Assembly: GCA_032191485.1 (NCBI GenBank)
Contig: JAVDOI010000006.1
Location: 10,175,556-10,239,555 of the forward strand
Direction of reading: 5' to 3'
DNA length: 64,000 nucleotides
Source of the DNA: Leptoclinus maculatus
Taxonomy: Eukaryota; Chordata; Actinopteri; Perciformes; Stichaeidae
The notes under the pieces were generated by a model. The model searched no databases. It was given only the letters and a program-made list of their open reading frames with translations, and was not told the origin of the DNA. This document shows, in pieces, positions 38,928 to 52,247 of the stretch. The translations under genes and the position numbers were made by a program. Position 1 is the first letter of the stretch. Every line of letters begins with the position of its first letter.

Positions 38928-39115
38928 GCTCAATAGACTTTTTCCATTGCAGGCATTTCTGCTCGTCACAGTAGTAAAAGCACAGTGTTACTAATAACAT
39001 TAACGCTGGCGCTGTTCTATTCGAGCATCCCAGTAAGCCATGACAGTGTGACAGTGAGCCAGCGTGCACAATACCAGGACCTTGAACCGAAGCACCAAAA
39101 TGAAAATGGGATTCA
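38928..39115 (+). repeat. Interspersed repeat R1, copy 2
   Basis: The partner of 28604-28790, in the same orientation and about 10.3 kb away. It has the same ordered words as copy 1 and lacks the ATA expansion. The repeat probably extends to about 39240, where AGTTGCTAATGTTAGC resembles sequence near 29490. Class and ends are undetermined. Confidence 0.65.
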
Positions 39116-40977
39116 GCCATCGTTCATTTTATTATTTACACATGCAGTGTGCTTTTTTATCTATTATGACATATGTCCGTGAAAGGCCTATTCAATACAC
39201 TCAGAGGAGTTGCTAATGTTAGCGTATATTGGCAAACTTAAAATAGATAAGACATTTCTGTGTAACTGGCTTAACAGTGCAAGTTTGTTGACTTTTCGAC
39301 TCTTCCCGTGCGCTCCTCTTGCACTGTGCTTTAACATGTCTAGCCTAGCCAAGAGATTGGAGGCAGAGGAAACCACTAGCCTGACTATGTCAAACTTCAA
39401 AAATACACCTATAAATTCTCATGAAGCTATTCCGTTTACATAATGTGTCCTAGTATCATGTCAACTCTTTTAAACAAATTATTTAGTCAGCTGTTGGTAG
39501 GCGTATTTTTCAAGCCAGGCTAGCCGTTTTCCCTTGCGGTCTTTATGCTAGATGATACTGATCTACTCAGCATACTTTCAAAAGATATCAAATAAGCATA
39601 TTTCCCAAAATGTTGAACGATTCCGTTAAAGCAACTGAAAGTCAAGAAATCAAGAAAAACAAGTTGCATTGTTCAGCAAGGGAAATGAGGGTGAACACTG
39701 AAGATGAACGGTTACACAAAAGGAACAGAGCATGAAACAAAACTATTTGAAATAATAGAACATAGCTTAATTGATGAAAGATAATAAATTCCTTCCCATG
39801 TGCTCCTGATACCGCTCTCAGGTTCCCCTGAGCGAGTCTCCTCTGTCACCCTCGCAGCAGGACTAAGAGGCGTGAAAAAGGAAGGTTTCACATGCGGACA
39901 GGGATGTACATCATGTTAGCGTCGCACAAAACATGTGCGAATGGGCTGTAATTCCCCAGTTTAAGTCCCTTATTTCCATTTTGTCATGTCTGAGCGCCTG
40001 TCATGCTTTTGAACAAACATTGACATAATTAAAATGCAAATGCAGTTTGGTGGTGGAGGAGACAGAGAGAGATCTCTAAGCTGATATGCACACAGATACA
40101 GAAGCCCAGAAGAAGAAACACACGCGCGCAAACACTCACAAACCCTTACAGACAACACACACACACAAGCAGAAACTGTGCATGTCGATATAGCGAACGT
40201 TGATGAAGGTTTAGAACAAACTCGCTGTTAGAGCACAAAACCATTGAGGACCGTGTAAGTGTTGTTTTTTTTTGCTGATCCTCTGAATGCACTGTTGTGT
40301 ATGTCTGTATGTGTATGAATGTACATACACACACACACAGACACACACAGGGCTCTGTGGGCTTCAGGCTCCCCAGCCCCTGGCCTTTATTAAGAGCAGT
40401 TGTTTGATGAGAAAAGGAGCCGGCCTTCACTCCAGGGCCCGGCAGAAGCCTGGGGAGTGGGTAAGTGGGTTAACCCAGAGGCCCAGACAAAGCCTGAGGA
40501 ATGGATAAGTGGGTCACCCGCCCTCAACTGAACACTCAAAGGATCCACTCTGACTCCTCTCCCTTTTATTATTAGAGCTGGTCTAATGTGTGAAGGGACC
40601 TCAGGAAGGAACACAGCACTCATCTCTGCACGAGCGAGTGAGCTTGTGTGTGTGGGCATGCGCGTGCATGCGTGCATGTGTGTACGTGTTCTTGGCGACA
40701 AAAGCAGAGAAAATGCAGTGGTCCTGAAAGACACTGAGAAACTAGAAGTGCCAAGTTCAAGGCTGCTACACAGGAACGTAGTGCTGCTGTAGTGTGAACG
40801 ACGCAGGAGAAACTGATACAGAAGAAAAGTGTAATTTTATGTGAAGGATCCTTACACCTTGGACACCATGGGGTCAGGCATTTTGAGAAAATGTGGTAGA
40901 GAAAAGCCCATTATGATGTTCTAGCGTGGTATTTCTTCAACATTTCTGTCATGAACTACTTTATGCCATTTCCTTCA
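39116..40977. other. Non-coding stretch
   Basis: Complex sequence. CA-rich patches at 40105-40170 and 40325-40350. No gene recognised. Confidence 0.55.
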
Positions 40978-41075
40978 ACAGTTATCAGTTCATCCTTGAA
41001 TCCAAGGCTGTTTTGAAGAAATTCCCTCCAAGCGTTCACGAGAATGGGACGGACGTACAACCCGAAGCACACTGC
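40978..41075 (+). repeat. Fragment of an abundant teleost repeat
   Basis: The ordered words CAGTTCATCCTTGA, GAAGAAATTCCCTC, GTTCACGAGAATGGGACGGA and ACAACCCGAA reproduce, in shortened form, an interspersed repeat I recall from many teleost genomes. The copy appears to lack internal parts of the repeat. Family name and class are not known to me. Confidence 0.6.
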
Positions 41076-41407
41076 CAAAGGAGTTAGGGTAGAAACAGTT
41101 ATGTAACAATGTGAATGTACCTGCGTTACCTGTCCTCTTGACTTTTTATGTCAGAACATTTCGGGACGAAAGCTTTAAAATTATTAGAAATGTATAACAA
41201 ATGTACCGTCGGTGTCTTTCTACATTGGTAAACATTACTTCAGATGTAAGCGCCACCTATTGGTTGTTCCCGACCACTGCTGTTAATTGCTAGTGCATTG
41301 TCTCAAAAACAGCGGACACCAGTGCTAGTATTGTGCTATGTATAACCCATCCAGGAAGTAAAGCTTAACTACTACAGTGTAGCACAACATGGTGCAGCAC
41401 GGTGCAC

Positions 41408-41408
<1 letters not shown>

Positions 41409-41449
<41 letters not shown>
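41409..41449. repeat. (CA)n microsatellite
   Basis: Pure CA array of 41 bp. Confidence 0.97.
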
Positions 41450-41452
<3 letters not shown>

Positions 41453-41568
41453 AAGCACATACTTCGGCTGGGAGATCAACAGGAGGATCAAGTGTAAAGT
41501 CTCTTGTGTCATGGAAAGGCCTTTGATGAAGAAGAACACAAACAGAGAAACCCCACAAACATAACACA

Positions 41569-41569
<1 letters not shown>

Positions 41570-41606
<37 letters not shown>
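41570..41606. repeat. (CA)n microsatellite
   Basis: Pure CA array of 37 bp. Confidence 0.97.
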
Positions 41607-41609
<3 letters not shown>

Positions 41610-41793
41610 CAATTCACTAATTCCCTCCTAACTGTAATTATGTTCTCACCACAGTCTCAATAAGATTTACTGTTATTCATCAGGTTATTCATTTATTCAT
41701 CCGGTAGTATCTATTTTCCTGTAATTTGTTAGGCTTTGCAAGACTAATGAATTACTTTTACTCCACTAATTTTGAGTGACATCCAACATGCAA

Positions 41794-41796
<3 letters not shown>

Positions 41797-41841
<45 letters not shown>
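41797..41841. repeat. (CA)n microsatellite
   Basis: Pure CA array of 45 bp. Confidence 0.97.
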
Positions 41842-41843
<2 letters not shown>

Positions 41844-41958
41844 AGACAGAGTTCCCACATAAACAAACAGAGTGGGTCTTTGTATTCCGCTGCACATCAC
41901 CACAACACAGATCAACAGTCCCTGAGGTAACGGCCAAAATAAAGATCTCATTACTTTA

Positions 41959-42005
41959 CTCTCTCTCTCTCTCTCTCTCTCCCTCTCTCCCTCTCTCCCT
42001 CTCTC
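41959..42005. repeat. (CT)n microsatellite
   Basis: CT array, interrupted by CC three times. Confidence 0.95.
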
Positions 42006-43140
42006 ACCATGGCTTGTCAGCTGCCAGACCCTGACGTCTCCTTTCATGTTGGCCAGGCCTCTGAGAGGAGCTGAGAGATGCTGAGAGGCGCAGAGAGCCT
42101 CCCAGGGCTTTGAGCAGCGTTTGATTCCCGCTAGATAATAGCTGGTTCACTGTCAGCCCCAGGATGATCAGTTAAATCCTTAATCACTGCCTGTCCACTT
42201 GCATGACAGTTATTGTAGGGCTCTTTTCTGGACCTTGTCTTCCCTCTTACCAGCTCTCCACCTCCCTCTCTCGAATGAAAAAGTAATCCCACAACAGAAG
42301 CAACAGAAGACAGCATGCTGTGGACGGGTTTAGGGATGGAGGGATAGCAGAACAGAGGGGGTTGGATGCAGCTTAGTTTCTGCTGAGGGTATACAAGTGG
42401 CGTTTATAATGTGTTGGGTGACCATAGCTCATTCTTTCTGCATGAGGAGGGGAAAAGAAGAAGAGAGACAGGTGAAGTCAGAGGGGGGTTGGCACCAAAA
42501 GAGGGTGAAAAAAGAGTAAAGACAAGTGCAAAGACCAAACTGAGAGGAACTTGTCTTTGACCTGTCAGCATGAAGACAAAAAGAAGGAGGACCGGCTCTC
42601 CTTCGTCTCCACTCTCCTGTACCTGCCTGTTTTTAAAGGACATTCAAAGCCGAGCAGAGAGACAAGCGAAGGCGTTGTCTGTCAGCCTGTCCTGTAACGG
42701 TGTCACGGGCTGAGCGGTACGGGGAGATGAGCGTTCGATGTTCATGTCCAATCCAGGGCCTTGATCAAGGCCGCTCCACAGCCAGGTGCTGCCACTGCTG
42801 ACAGCCTCACCTCCACCCCCACCCCCCACTGTCTGAGGATGGAGGGCATTTCACTTTGACAAAGACAGAGGTTTGGGGCTAAGGCTGGTGGGGGAATAGT
42901 GCAGTTTGACTACAGAGGAATCACAGAAAGTTTTGGACAACCTGGACATTGACGTTGTTGAGTGTGCGTTAAGTTATCGGATCTTTGAATTTCTCCTAAC
43001 CTGACAGACTGGGGAAAGTTTTGGGTTTTCCTGCACTTGAAGTAAGTTCGGAAGTGTGGGATCACATCACGAGTCAAGTATGAAGTACGTAACAATTGAT
43101 TTATGTAGAGAATTGGTTAAGACATAGCTTGGGTTGTTGT

Positions 43141-45735
43141 GATCTTGGTGTAAAGGTTTTTGAAGATTTTAACATCTTCAGCGATTGTTTAAAAAAAACG
43201 TTTTAATTAATTGAGGTCGAAAAGTGTAAGACATTGGATCCCATTCACTAATATGTCCGTAAAAATTGTCTTACTTTGCGCATAAATTAAGGGACTACGC
43301 AAAACTACCGTTAAAAAAAAAGCCAATTTTGTTCTTCCCACCGTGCATATGTTAGTAAATCAGATTCATTCAAAATTGACAGGCATCTGCCACGGCCTCA
43401 TTTCTCTATATAAGGGAATATGTTTGCCTCGAGGTTTATCATGGAGAAAGCGGTGAAGTTGTTGTAAAACAACTACTAAAGAAATTGGGACAATAGCGTC
43501 TGAGGTGGAAGACAGGAACTTGTGTGATTTCCAAAAAAAGTTAGCATTTCTCAACATGTTTCACAACATGTTTCTATCTAATGAAATATTCGGCTCCAAT
43601 CTATATTTGCTGGCATTTAGCCTTTCAAAAACAACATTTTCACTCCAGTAAAAAAACAGTGTGCTCTCCCACTCACTGGCATGCTCCTGTTTTATCTTAT
43701 TCTTGTGGTTTCAGCCATTATTTCTCTCAGTCATTATAATATTGTACTCACCAAATTAAATGCTGCGATCTCTGAACGGGTCAGCATCGCTAAAACAAAT
43801 AAGTCAGATGTTTAAAACAAACAAAAAAACACACGAGAGAAGACAAAGATGAACGGTAAATTATAACCTAAACTGTCAGCTGTCAGACGACAGACTTTGT
43901 CCCTTCTCACAGTCTCATTCTGCAAAAAACTACATCCTGATAAAATAGACTGATGTCTTCTGTTTCTCTTAAATCCTCCCATCTATCACTCTCATTCTCC
44001 CTCTCTTATTCTCATGTGCACCACTGTGTGTACAGAATGACGGTATTGTGGCCACGCTGTAAAAAGGCAGACCGTGCTCCATTGCCTCATTTCCACTAGT
44101 CTCGACCTTTAACCCGTTGATTCTGACTGGCGGCACTTTGCTGTAAGTCACAGGAAGCCTTTCGGCCAATAGAATCAGAGCACGGCTGGAGGTTGGAGGG
44201 TCACAGATGCACCATGTATGGAATTCCATAGAGCCAGAGAGGTCGGAGGTCATGCTCAATCATAGTCAACGCAGAGCAAAGAATCAGGAGGCTCAGCCAC
44301 AACACAACAGCATCGACTGGGAGAAAGACTAGTAGACATAGCAGCCAGTCAGTTAGACCATAAGCAGACTGAACAGGTGACACTTTGTTGCTCTGAGGAC
44401 GGTGGAAGAGGACTGCTTCACTCTCATTTTGTGGCCCTGATTCCCAAGAAGGTCAAGAAATCTGTTCATATTTTTGAGAAATTGCTCTCAACAGGGACAT
44501 TTGTTCAGTACAGGAAGCTTTTGCACACAAGTGTAGAACGCTAGCTCACCTTTGTATAGTGCGCATATCTCAAGTTGTTGTGGACAAAACAGGATAAGTG
44601 CACATCTTTTATTACAATTCTCAGTTGTTTAGTATCAATGTTTCTTGATTAGTTAGATATTTGAGGTGTGTGATTGTTGTTACGGTGACAATGACAATGA
44701 GTGTGGTATCAGCCCAATGCATGTCCTATATATGTAGGTGCAGAATACAATAGAAAATTAAAATGTCTAAATGTAATGAATGTAATTATATTTTGGTACC
44801 ACTGCTCCAGCATACACCATTTATTACGCGATCATATATTAGTTATAAATGCATGATAGTTAAAATAAAGTGTTCCCAACATACTTGAAAGACATCATGA
44901 AAGAACTAGCAGTGACAAAGGCCGGCTGTTGCCTCGCATGTGTCTTTGCCAAAAAAAGTTGCACTTGAACAGACCGCAAAGACTACAGCTAACGATAAAC
45001 TAGCACGAGCCCTCTTGTGCCTGCGTGAAAGGAAATAACTCTTCATACCTGCAGGCGGTAGTCTGCATTCATCATTCAAAAAGGGAAAACGGAAGACCTA
45101 GGACTGCGGATATACTAGCCAGGTTTATGATACGCGAAACAAAGCTGCGTTTGCGCACCATACCACTCTCGCTCATCACCTCTCTACATTCCAGATGGCG
45201 TTGTGAAAACATTTATTGAAAACATCGTCTGAGATGAAGAGGGAAAAATGGGAAGAGCCTTCTGTGTGTTCCCTATTCAGTCGTTTGCTTGCTTTCATCC
45301 CTTCTGTCTCTCAATAGTGCCAACAGTGAGGGACACACTACAAAAACCAGGGCCAGACAACAATGGCCGAACGCTGACCGCCGGCCTGGCCTTTAGTCCC
45401 ATTAGCGGGTGTGCTCAACATAGCATTGTCTATGGTGATTGTATTAGGGGCAACAGTAGATGGTTTGGCTGTGTGTTTGATGGGTCCAAGGAGTTTTCTC
45501 TCACCACTGACCCATCAGGTCAGTAGCCCCTCTGTGACCCCCTCATATACAAAGTACGTGTGTCTGTCAGAGTGCTGTTTGAGTTTAAAAGGTGTGAGAG
45601 TGTGTCTGTGTGTGTGTGTGGTGTATACATGTGTGTCTAAGTCTGTGAAGGGTCCCAGAGGTGCCCTAGCTGCCTAAGCCACTTCTGCAGATCTGTTGAA
45701 AGATCATCAAGAGACTTTTTCCCAATCTATGGGTG
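43141..45735. other. Non-coding stretch
   Basis: AT-rich and complex. No tandem repeats of note apart from a short GT tract near 45605. Words around 43245-43300 loosely resemble mobile-element ends, but no paired terminus was found. Confidence 0.5.
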
Positions 45736-45754
45736 TGAGGGTGTGCGTGTGTGT

Positions 45755-45812
<58 letters not shown>
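45736..45812. repeat. (GT)n microsatellite
   Basis: Interrupted GT from 45736, pure from 45757 to 45812. Confidence 0.97.
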
Positions 45813-45813
<1 letters not shown>

Positions 45814-46858
45814 GTCTCTGTGGGAGCATGCTGGCTGCGTCTGCTGCTTAACACTCACTTTCATCACGCACACGCTCAGAAGTGACAGTCCCTGTCTCTA
45901 CAAAGGGATTTAGAATATCACCAAGAGACCTGCCATCTCTTTTTCTCTCTCACACACACAAACATGTAGAAATACCAGCACAAAGCTTGCTACAAAGGAA
46001 TTCATGATGTCACCCAGAGACGTAACTTAGTTCCACATAATTTCCCATTATTCCTCCTAATGAATCTTAAAACAAGATAGTGGCTGTTAAATTAGTCTCC
46101 TCTTTATTCATCTCCCCTCTCCTCACCTCTCCTCATCTTTATTCGCTGTCATCCCTGGCAAATCTCCCCTACATCCCACTCCCTATTGACACGTATCCCC
46201 AGAACGCACATGCAAACACCAGGCCCACAAAGGCCTAAGCGCCTAAGCTAACAACCGATACACAAAAACACAACAACAAAGCAGTTGTTGTCAGGTTGTT
46301 AAGTCCCTGCCACTGTTTCCAAGGGTCGGGGAGACGGCAAGCAGACAGAAAGAGGGAGAACAGGATGAGATGGGCTTTGGAGAATAAAAGACGGCTAATC
46401 CCTGCATTTGGATATGAGAAACGCAGGCCCGCAGGAGAACGCATCAAAGCCAGCGCTAAATTAGCCTACATACAGAGAGTGAGGAGGAGGAGAGAAGAGA
46501 CGGAGGGAGAGAGAGAGAGGCCGCTGATTTGAGACAGTGTGAGAGGAGCAGGGAGAGGTAGTCTCCTAGGGCCCAGATTAGCAACACACACTCATTATTC
46601 TCCAGCATTGCTGTTGCACACAAACACACATGCACACCCACAGCCATGCACACAGATTAGAAACATACACTCATTATTCTGTCTCAGTGGGACGCTAAAC
46701 CCTAAAATCCAGCACGCTTGCTGGGAACACTTGCATGGAGACCGGCTAAAGGAGTAGCCTAACGGGGCCCAACACTGCCTTTGTAGCGGTGCATCGTTAG
46801 CCACACTGGGCACTAGCGCCTCACAGAGGGTGCGTGAGTGCACGAGGGGTTGTGTAGA

Positions 46859-46889
<31 letters not shown>

Positions 46890-48062
46890 AAATGTCAGAG
46901 AAGGGCTGACGAAAGCAGGCAATTAGGACTGGAGGAGTGTGCTGGTTCAATCAGTTCCACAAGTGGAACAATCCAAAGCACATTAATAAGGAAGTTAGGC
47001 AGAGAGACAGTGTAGGTTAAGATGCCTTTTCGTGTGTGTGAATGGCTCGTCCATGAAGATCGAGCAAAGAAGAAGATGCAGAGAGCAAAGCATAAGAATG
47101 AGATGCACTTAATTACGAGTGTGTGGTATGATTGTACAGCGGCGTTGCTCAGAATGATCGCATTCAGCAAAGTGTGACATACTTAAAGCACCTGATCTAT
47201 TTGCTGAATTTTAAGAGTCATTTTTGATGCCATAGTTTTGCAGCTACAAGACATATTTACCATAATTATTTTAACTGATGAGTTTTTTCTTCAATCAGAG
47301 TACTCTACTCAATTTTCTCTGTCATTAGAGGAATCTTACAAATTTCAGATGTTTCTCGTATGTTATTACTTCAGTGTGACGCCTCAGTTCAAAAGAAAAT
47401 AAATTCATGTTTAAGTGGTCGCTGTACTCTTGCAAACCATGACTGAATACCATATTTTTTAATTAAGCTGCACTATTCAACATCAACAGAGAGAGATTAT
47501 TCTTTACTGTTAAGTATTAACACCTAGAAGGATTTTTAAGTGATTATGGTGATTATGTCCAATGCAATGATCCTGAAGCCTTTATGAAAGATATTTACTT
47601 ATTTTTTGCTTTATGGATAAAAGAGGAAAGCTGTAGAACGTCACAATGGCTGAAAAGGATAACGTCTCGTCTTGCATTAGAAAAGATAAGCTAGTTTACA
47701 AAAAACTATTTCGACAATGTTCAGGCTGATACCATATAGGAGGAGAAGTGTACATCTAATTGTTGTAGTGTAACATATTGTATTGTCATATATGAATTCC
47801 GGACTTGTGCCTTTATCATTTTGTCCTTCTTTAAAATGAAGAAAAATGTGTTTTAAAAAGCTACCGCGACATAAATGATCAATATGACTGATATACGCTT
47901 TGATCAATTATTTTGTTTAGTTAAAACATCACAACCCAGTTGTTTGACTGTCTCTAACGCCAACTCATTTATCTGCAATCACAACTTAATCATATGGAAA
48001 ATAAATTGTAAATTAGTTTATCATGAATTTCTGTGTAATGATAATTTTAATCCCCTGCTTTA
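45813..48062. other. Non-coding stretch
   Basis: Complex, AT-rich after 47180. Holds a short GT array (46859-46889). No gene recognised. Confidence 0.55.
46859..46889. repeat. (GT)n, interrupted
   Basis: GT array with one TT interruption. Confidence 0.93.
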
Positions 48063-48123
48063 TCTTTCTCCTTCTCCTTCTTCCCCATCTTCTTTATCGT
48101 CTTCTTCTTCTTCTTCTCCTCAG
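48063..48123 (+). repeat. Polypyrimidine CTT-rich tract
   Basis: CTT/CTC-rich tract ending in CAG at 48121-48123. It looks like an ideal splice acceptor context, but no coding-like exon follows. Confidence 0.75.
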
Positions 48124-49351
48124 AGGGTAGTGGTCCATGCTGAAAGCTGCCATGTTACCTAGCAGGTTGTTTAGCTTTCAGTAAGGCTTGTGCAGACACA
48201 CACACACACACATGCACACATATGCCCACACAGTAGCAATTATGGCAATCAGCAAGCCGACCCAATTAGTGTTTCCTGCTTGTTAAGCCCTAGGGGTTGG
48301 CTGCCCGACCACCTCACTTTGCATAACTTAATCTGCAATGACAGGGTGTGACACCCAGACTTCTGACCCTACCAGCAGCTTGTGCGTGTGCGTGTACATG
48401 TGTGTGTTCGTCTGTGAGTGTATGTGTGAGAACCTACTAGTTGTCCAACCCATGTGTGGATGAAATTTACATTCAACCAAATTGCTCCCAGGCTGAGCCA
48501 GCCTCGGCCCAGCCAGTGAGTTCTGTTATCCAGGGGAGGAGCACTCTGTATGGGAGTGATTCTGGAGCTGCCTCCCTTCTCCTGTGGGTTTCTCTTCTGT
48601 CTGAGGTGGTTAAAGGCTGATGGACAACTCTGTTAATACGCAGCTTGTGAGGAGAGGCAAACATGGTCTTTCCTGCGGTCCGTGATACACATCAGCTGCA
48701 CACACACACACACACACACACACCGTACCAAAAGTCATCCATTGAGTGTAGTTAGAGACTGAATAACAACAAAAAAATGTCTGCTACTGCCATGTTCGAA
48801 CTCAGCTCCTCTGAGCAAGTAAAATTTGTTTCATGGTCAAACACTTGTGCTGTTATGAAGTGTACCAGAGGCCCTCCCCTTCTCAGTGAGTGGTTGCCCC
48901 GTGACACATGTTGCTAGGCATTAAACCTGACAGAAACCATGGTTACTGAACACAAAAGACCTATTGTGGAGGTGTGTTTGATCTCAGTTTGTGTGTGTGT
49001 GCGTGTGTGTGTTTGAACTCAGTGTGAACTGCATGGAGTCTGCGGAAGCTTTCTGAGAGAGGAACAAAAGCACAGCGGAGTGTGTGAGTGTGGCCATCAC
49101 CCTGATTGCAGAAAAGGAAGCAAAACAACAACTTGTATCTCCTTCAGCTCTCCGAGTTTCTCTCCGAGCCCTCTTTTTAATTCTCTGTTTTGCCTTCTGT
49201 CGTGCCTTGACTAATTGTTTTTTGTTGGGGTTTTTTTCTTCGTCTTGAGTTCAAAACTGGCAGAAGCGAGGAAAGCGTAGCGGGGTGTGTTTTGTACGAG
49301 TATCTCTCCGGTGCCTATTCCATTAAAGGCAGACTGATAAACAGGCTAGGA
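48124..49351. other. Non-coding stretch
   Basis: CA array (48699-48723), short GT tracts near 48990-49012. No gene recognised. Confidence 0.55.
48699..48723. repeat. (CA)n microsatellite
   Basis: CA array of 25 bp. Confidence 0.95.
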
Positions 49352-49401
49352 TAATTAAAGGGGAGTGATAAATAGTGCTGCCTTAATTAAAGGGGAGTGA
49401 T
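49352..49401. promoter_or_regulatory. Duplicated 18-bp TAATTA-containing motif
   Basis: TAATTAAAGGGGAGTGAT occurs at 49352-49369 and again at 49384-49401, identical over 18 bp and spaced 32 bp start to start, about three helical turns. More TAATTA-type cores follow at about 49470-49482. An exact duplication of a homeodomain-type site in otherwise unique sequence suggests a regulatory element. Function is inferred. Confidence 0.45.
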
Positions 49402-51920
49402 GAGGACACGTGTCGAAATGTTTTGTTAGCGGGCCGACGGACAGATGAAGGAGGAGAGTAATTGCTTTGGATTAATTATTTGGATACGGGCGCCGAGAGG
49501 GTACACACATCTCAAGGGCCCTTTCAGGATGGAGGGATGGAGAGGAGGGGGAGAGGAGGAAGAGTGGAGAGTAGAAGGCTGGTGTCAAGGAAAGATTCAC
49601 TGGCATCCATCTTCAAGCCAAGAACAGCACAAACATGAACATCATCCATGCGGGAGAGACAGTGGACAACATCTGAATTGAAGTCATGTTTACTTCGGTA
49701 TTTTCATCTTCATTCACCCAGGGAAATTTGTCTTATAGTGAGTGTTTTCCAGCAACACCTTGCTTGACATTTACACAAGCGCACGCTTTCACACCTGGAA
49801 GCTGCCCAGTACAACCACATGCTTCAACTGGTGTCTACCAAGCAGCAGTCAGAGGGGAATCGCCTCACCATAGCAGTTATTCAGGTCATTATTCTTTCAC
49901 TTCCACTTTCCAAGTTTTCTCTGGATTTGGAAAATCTAACTGTCAAGTCTGTGTCTCGGAAGTTTGGGTTAAACTTGAAGTAAAGAATTGCCAAATATAC
50001 ACCACATATACAACGAAATATTGACATTTAGGTTTAAAAGTAATTAGATACCAATATATCAGCAGATATTAATATTCTTTACACACATTTTTGATAAGGT
50101 TCCCTTGAATTCATTGTTAACATTTGTGACCAAGAAATGTAGTCGGGCGCATCTATCATTTATCCAACCAACTTTGGATGAAACCACGGCCACTTCCGTT
50201 TGACGATAGCCTCAACGCGGCATTGACTTAGCTGTGATTGGCTAGTACTCGTTGCCTCATCCTTGTGATTGGATGCCAGAGGAATTATGAGTGAAAACAT
50301 TGTTCGGCTCATTTTTCTTAACCAGTGTAGCAATAAAATCACAGCACAAGCCTGAGAAATTAACATGTAGTCAACGAGACAACATTGTGGTATCTGTTTG
50401 TAGTCTGTGTAGTATTGACCAATTAAGTTCGAGCACGCTTTGGTTAAATGCAGGTAAAAAGTCCGCATTTAGAGCAAAAGAGGCAGAACTCATTGGCCAA
50501 AATGCAATCTCGGAACGTACTGACTATCATCTGACAAAGCTTGTGAAACAATCCTGTCTTACAAAATCTGGTGACTGATTACTTTTTTAGTGGCTGGTTA
50601 GTTAGCTAGCTAGCTTGCTACTTCCACCATGCTTTCATGCTACACTGGTTTCAGAAAATGAACCAATCGGAGGGCTGGTGGCCAGCAGCAGTGCGAGTCA
50701 GTCCCTCCCCCTCATTACCCCGCCGCTAGGAGACTAGTGGCCACCAGAGTGCTGTAAACCCTGGCGTTGGGGTTTGCATTGGCTGAATTCAAGTTGCAAC
50801 AACAGCTAACTGAAGGTCCGTCTCGGAGGGACCGCTTGTCTCATTTGTGATGTAATAAACACTAAATTAGTCAATGCAATGTCGGTGCTGTGCAGAGCTC
50901 TCGTCATATGAGAGTGTGTGTGGTTTAATTTTAAGTGGGTGTGGTTTAATGATTGACACCTACTGGACAGGACACGTTACGGTTGAAGAATAACGCTAAC
51001 GCTGTACTGTTTAAAAACTTGTCTTTGCTATTTCTTTACGTCAATTTCTTGTCATCATAGTATATTGGCCTGTCCAACATTCATCTTTCATTAGACATTA
51101 TATCTCTATTAGGTTAAGTATATACACCTTTAGTATTTGGAAAGCTTAATTATTCTGTTTATGAGATGGTATGTTGTACTTTTTCCATTTGTGCAGATAA
51201 AAAACGGTTACTTGTTGTCATACGAGATCAGTCTCATTATCAGTATATGAATGTACATGTACAATGTGATATGATTCAACTTCCTCCAGAGCTTCTTCTC
51301 TATGTTATGAATGTGAAACAATGACAAATAAAAACTATAGTACAATCTGTCACTACATCCTCAATTAAACTTGTTAAAAATGTTGTACTGTGTAAAATAG
51401 ATGTCGGTACTTTGACATTGTTAAATCTAATCTAGATGCTGCATTTTTGCTTATGACATGATTACCCTGTATATCCAGTGTGAAGGGTAACTTATTCAGT
51501 TAATACGGTAATAGCTTCACTCAATTGAGCCAATCAAATCCATTGTTTACTGTGCATAGACATAGTTTGTTATGCTTTTTCCTTCTCGTCAAACTGTTTT
51601 GGGTTTCTCTTATCCATTCTCTTGAAGATATACTACATGAAGTACAATCTCTGAAAGGTTATTCCTAAAATCTGTTATTTCTGTGTTATTATGTGCACAC
51701 TCAAAGCTCTAGTTCTCCTAAACAAGCCCAGAAGTCAAGCATGCGTGACCTCTTCTCTCAGCAGTGTGTGCGTGCATCCCATTGAAAGGCTCGACTTCAC
51801 CATTTCCTTTTTAGCAGCGGCAGCCGGGGCACTAACGCCCAACATGTACAGCACATACACACACAGTTCGCCACGCATATGCTCACACACAAAACGTCTA
51901 CCTCACCTCTCCACCTCCAG

Positions 51921-51924
<4 letters not shown>
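49402..51924. other. Non-coding stretch
   Basis: Complex, AT-rich after 51000. A short direct repeat GTGTGGTTTAAT appears near 50929 and 50939. The open frame 50291-50578 resembles nothing I know. No gene recognised. Confidence 0.5.

Positions 51925-52016
<92 letters not shown>
51925..52016. repeat. (GT)n microsatellite
   Basis: Pure array of 92 bp. Confidence 0.97.
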
Positions 52017-52019
<3 letters not shown>

Positions 52020-52202
52020 TTCTGTGTGTGTGTAAAGCTAGTGTGTGAGCAGGTAGAACCATCTGTGGTGTAGATCACAGCCAGATGTCCCGGGCTCCGC
52101 CACCAGCTAGATCACCTTACATAAATACTTTACCATGTGAGGGAATCATTTAGTCATATTAATTGACGGTAAACTTGCCATGGAACGAAGGCCCCGTGAC
52201 TC

Positions 52203-52205
<3 letters not shown>

Positions 52206-52245
<40 letters not shown>
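52206..52245. repeat. (CA)n microsatellite
   Basis: Pure CA array of 40 bp. Confidence 0.97.

Positions 52246-52247
<2 letters not shown>

Larger units (their letters stand above)
41076..43140. other. Non-coding stretch
   Basis: Three CA arrays (41409-41449, 41570-41606, 41797-41841) and a CT array (41959-42005). The rest is complex and no gene is recognised. Confidence 0.55.

Noticed and set aside
43240..43310. Harbinger-like transposon end
   Set aside because: Loose word similarity only; no inverted partner or 3-bp target duplication found.
48063..48162. Splice acceptor and short exon
   Set aside because: Good polypyrimidine tract and CAG, but the following frame stops within about 14 codons and resembles nothing.
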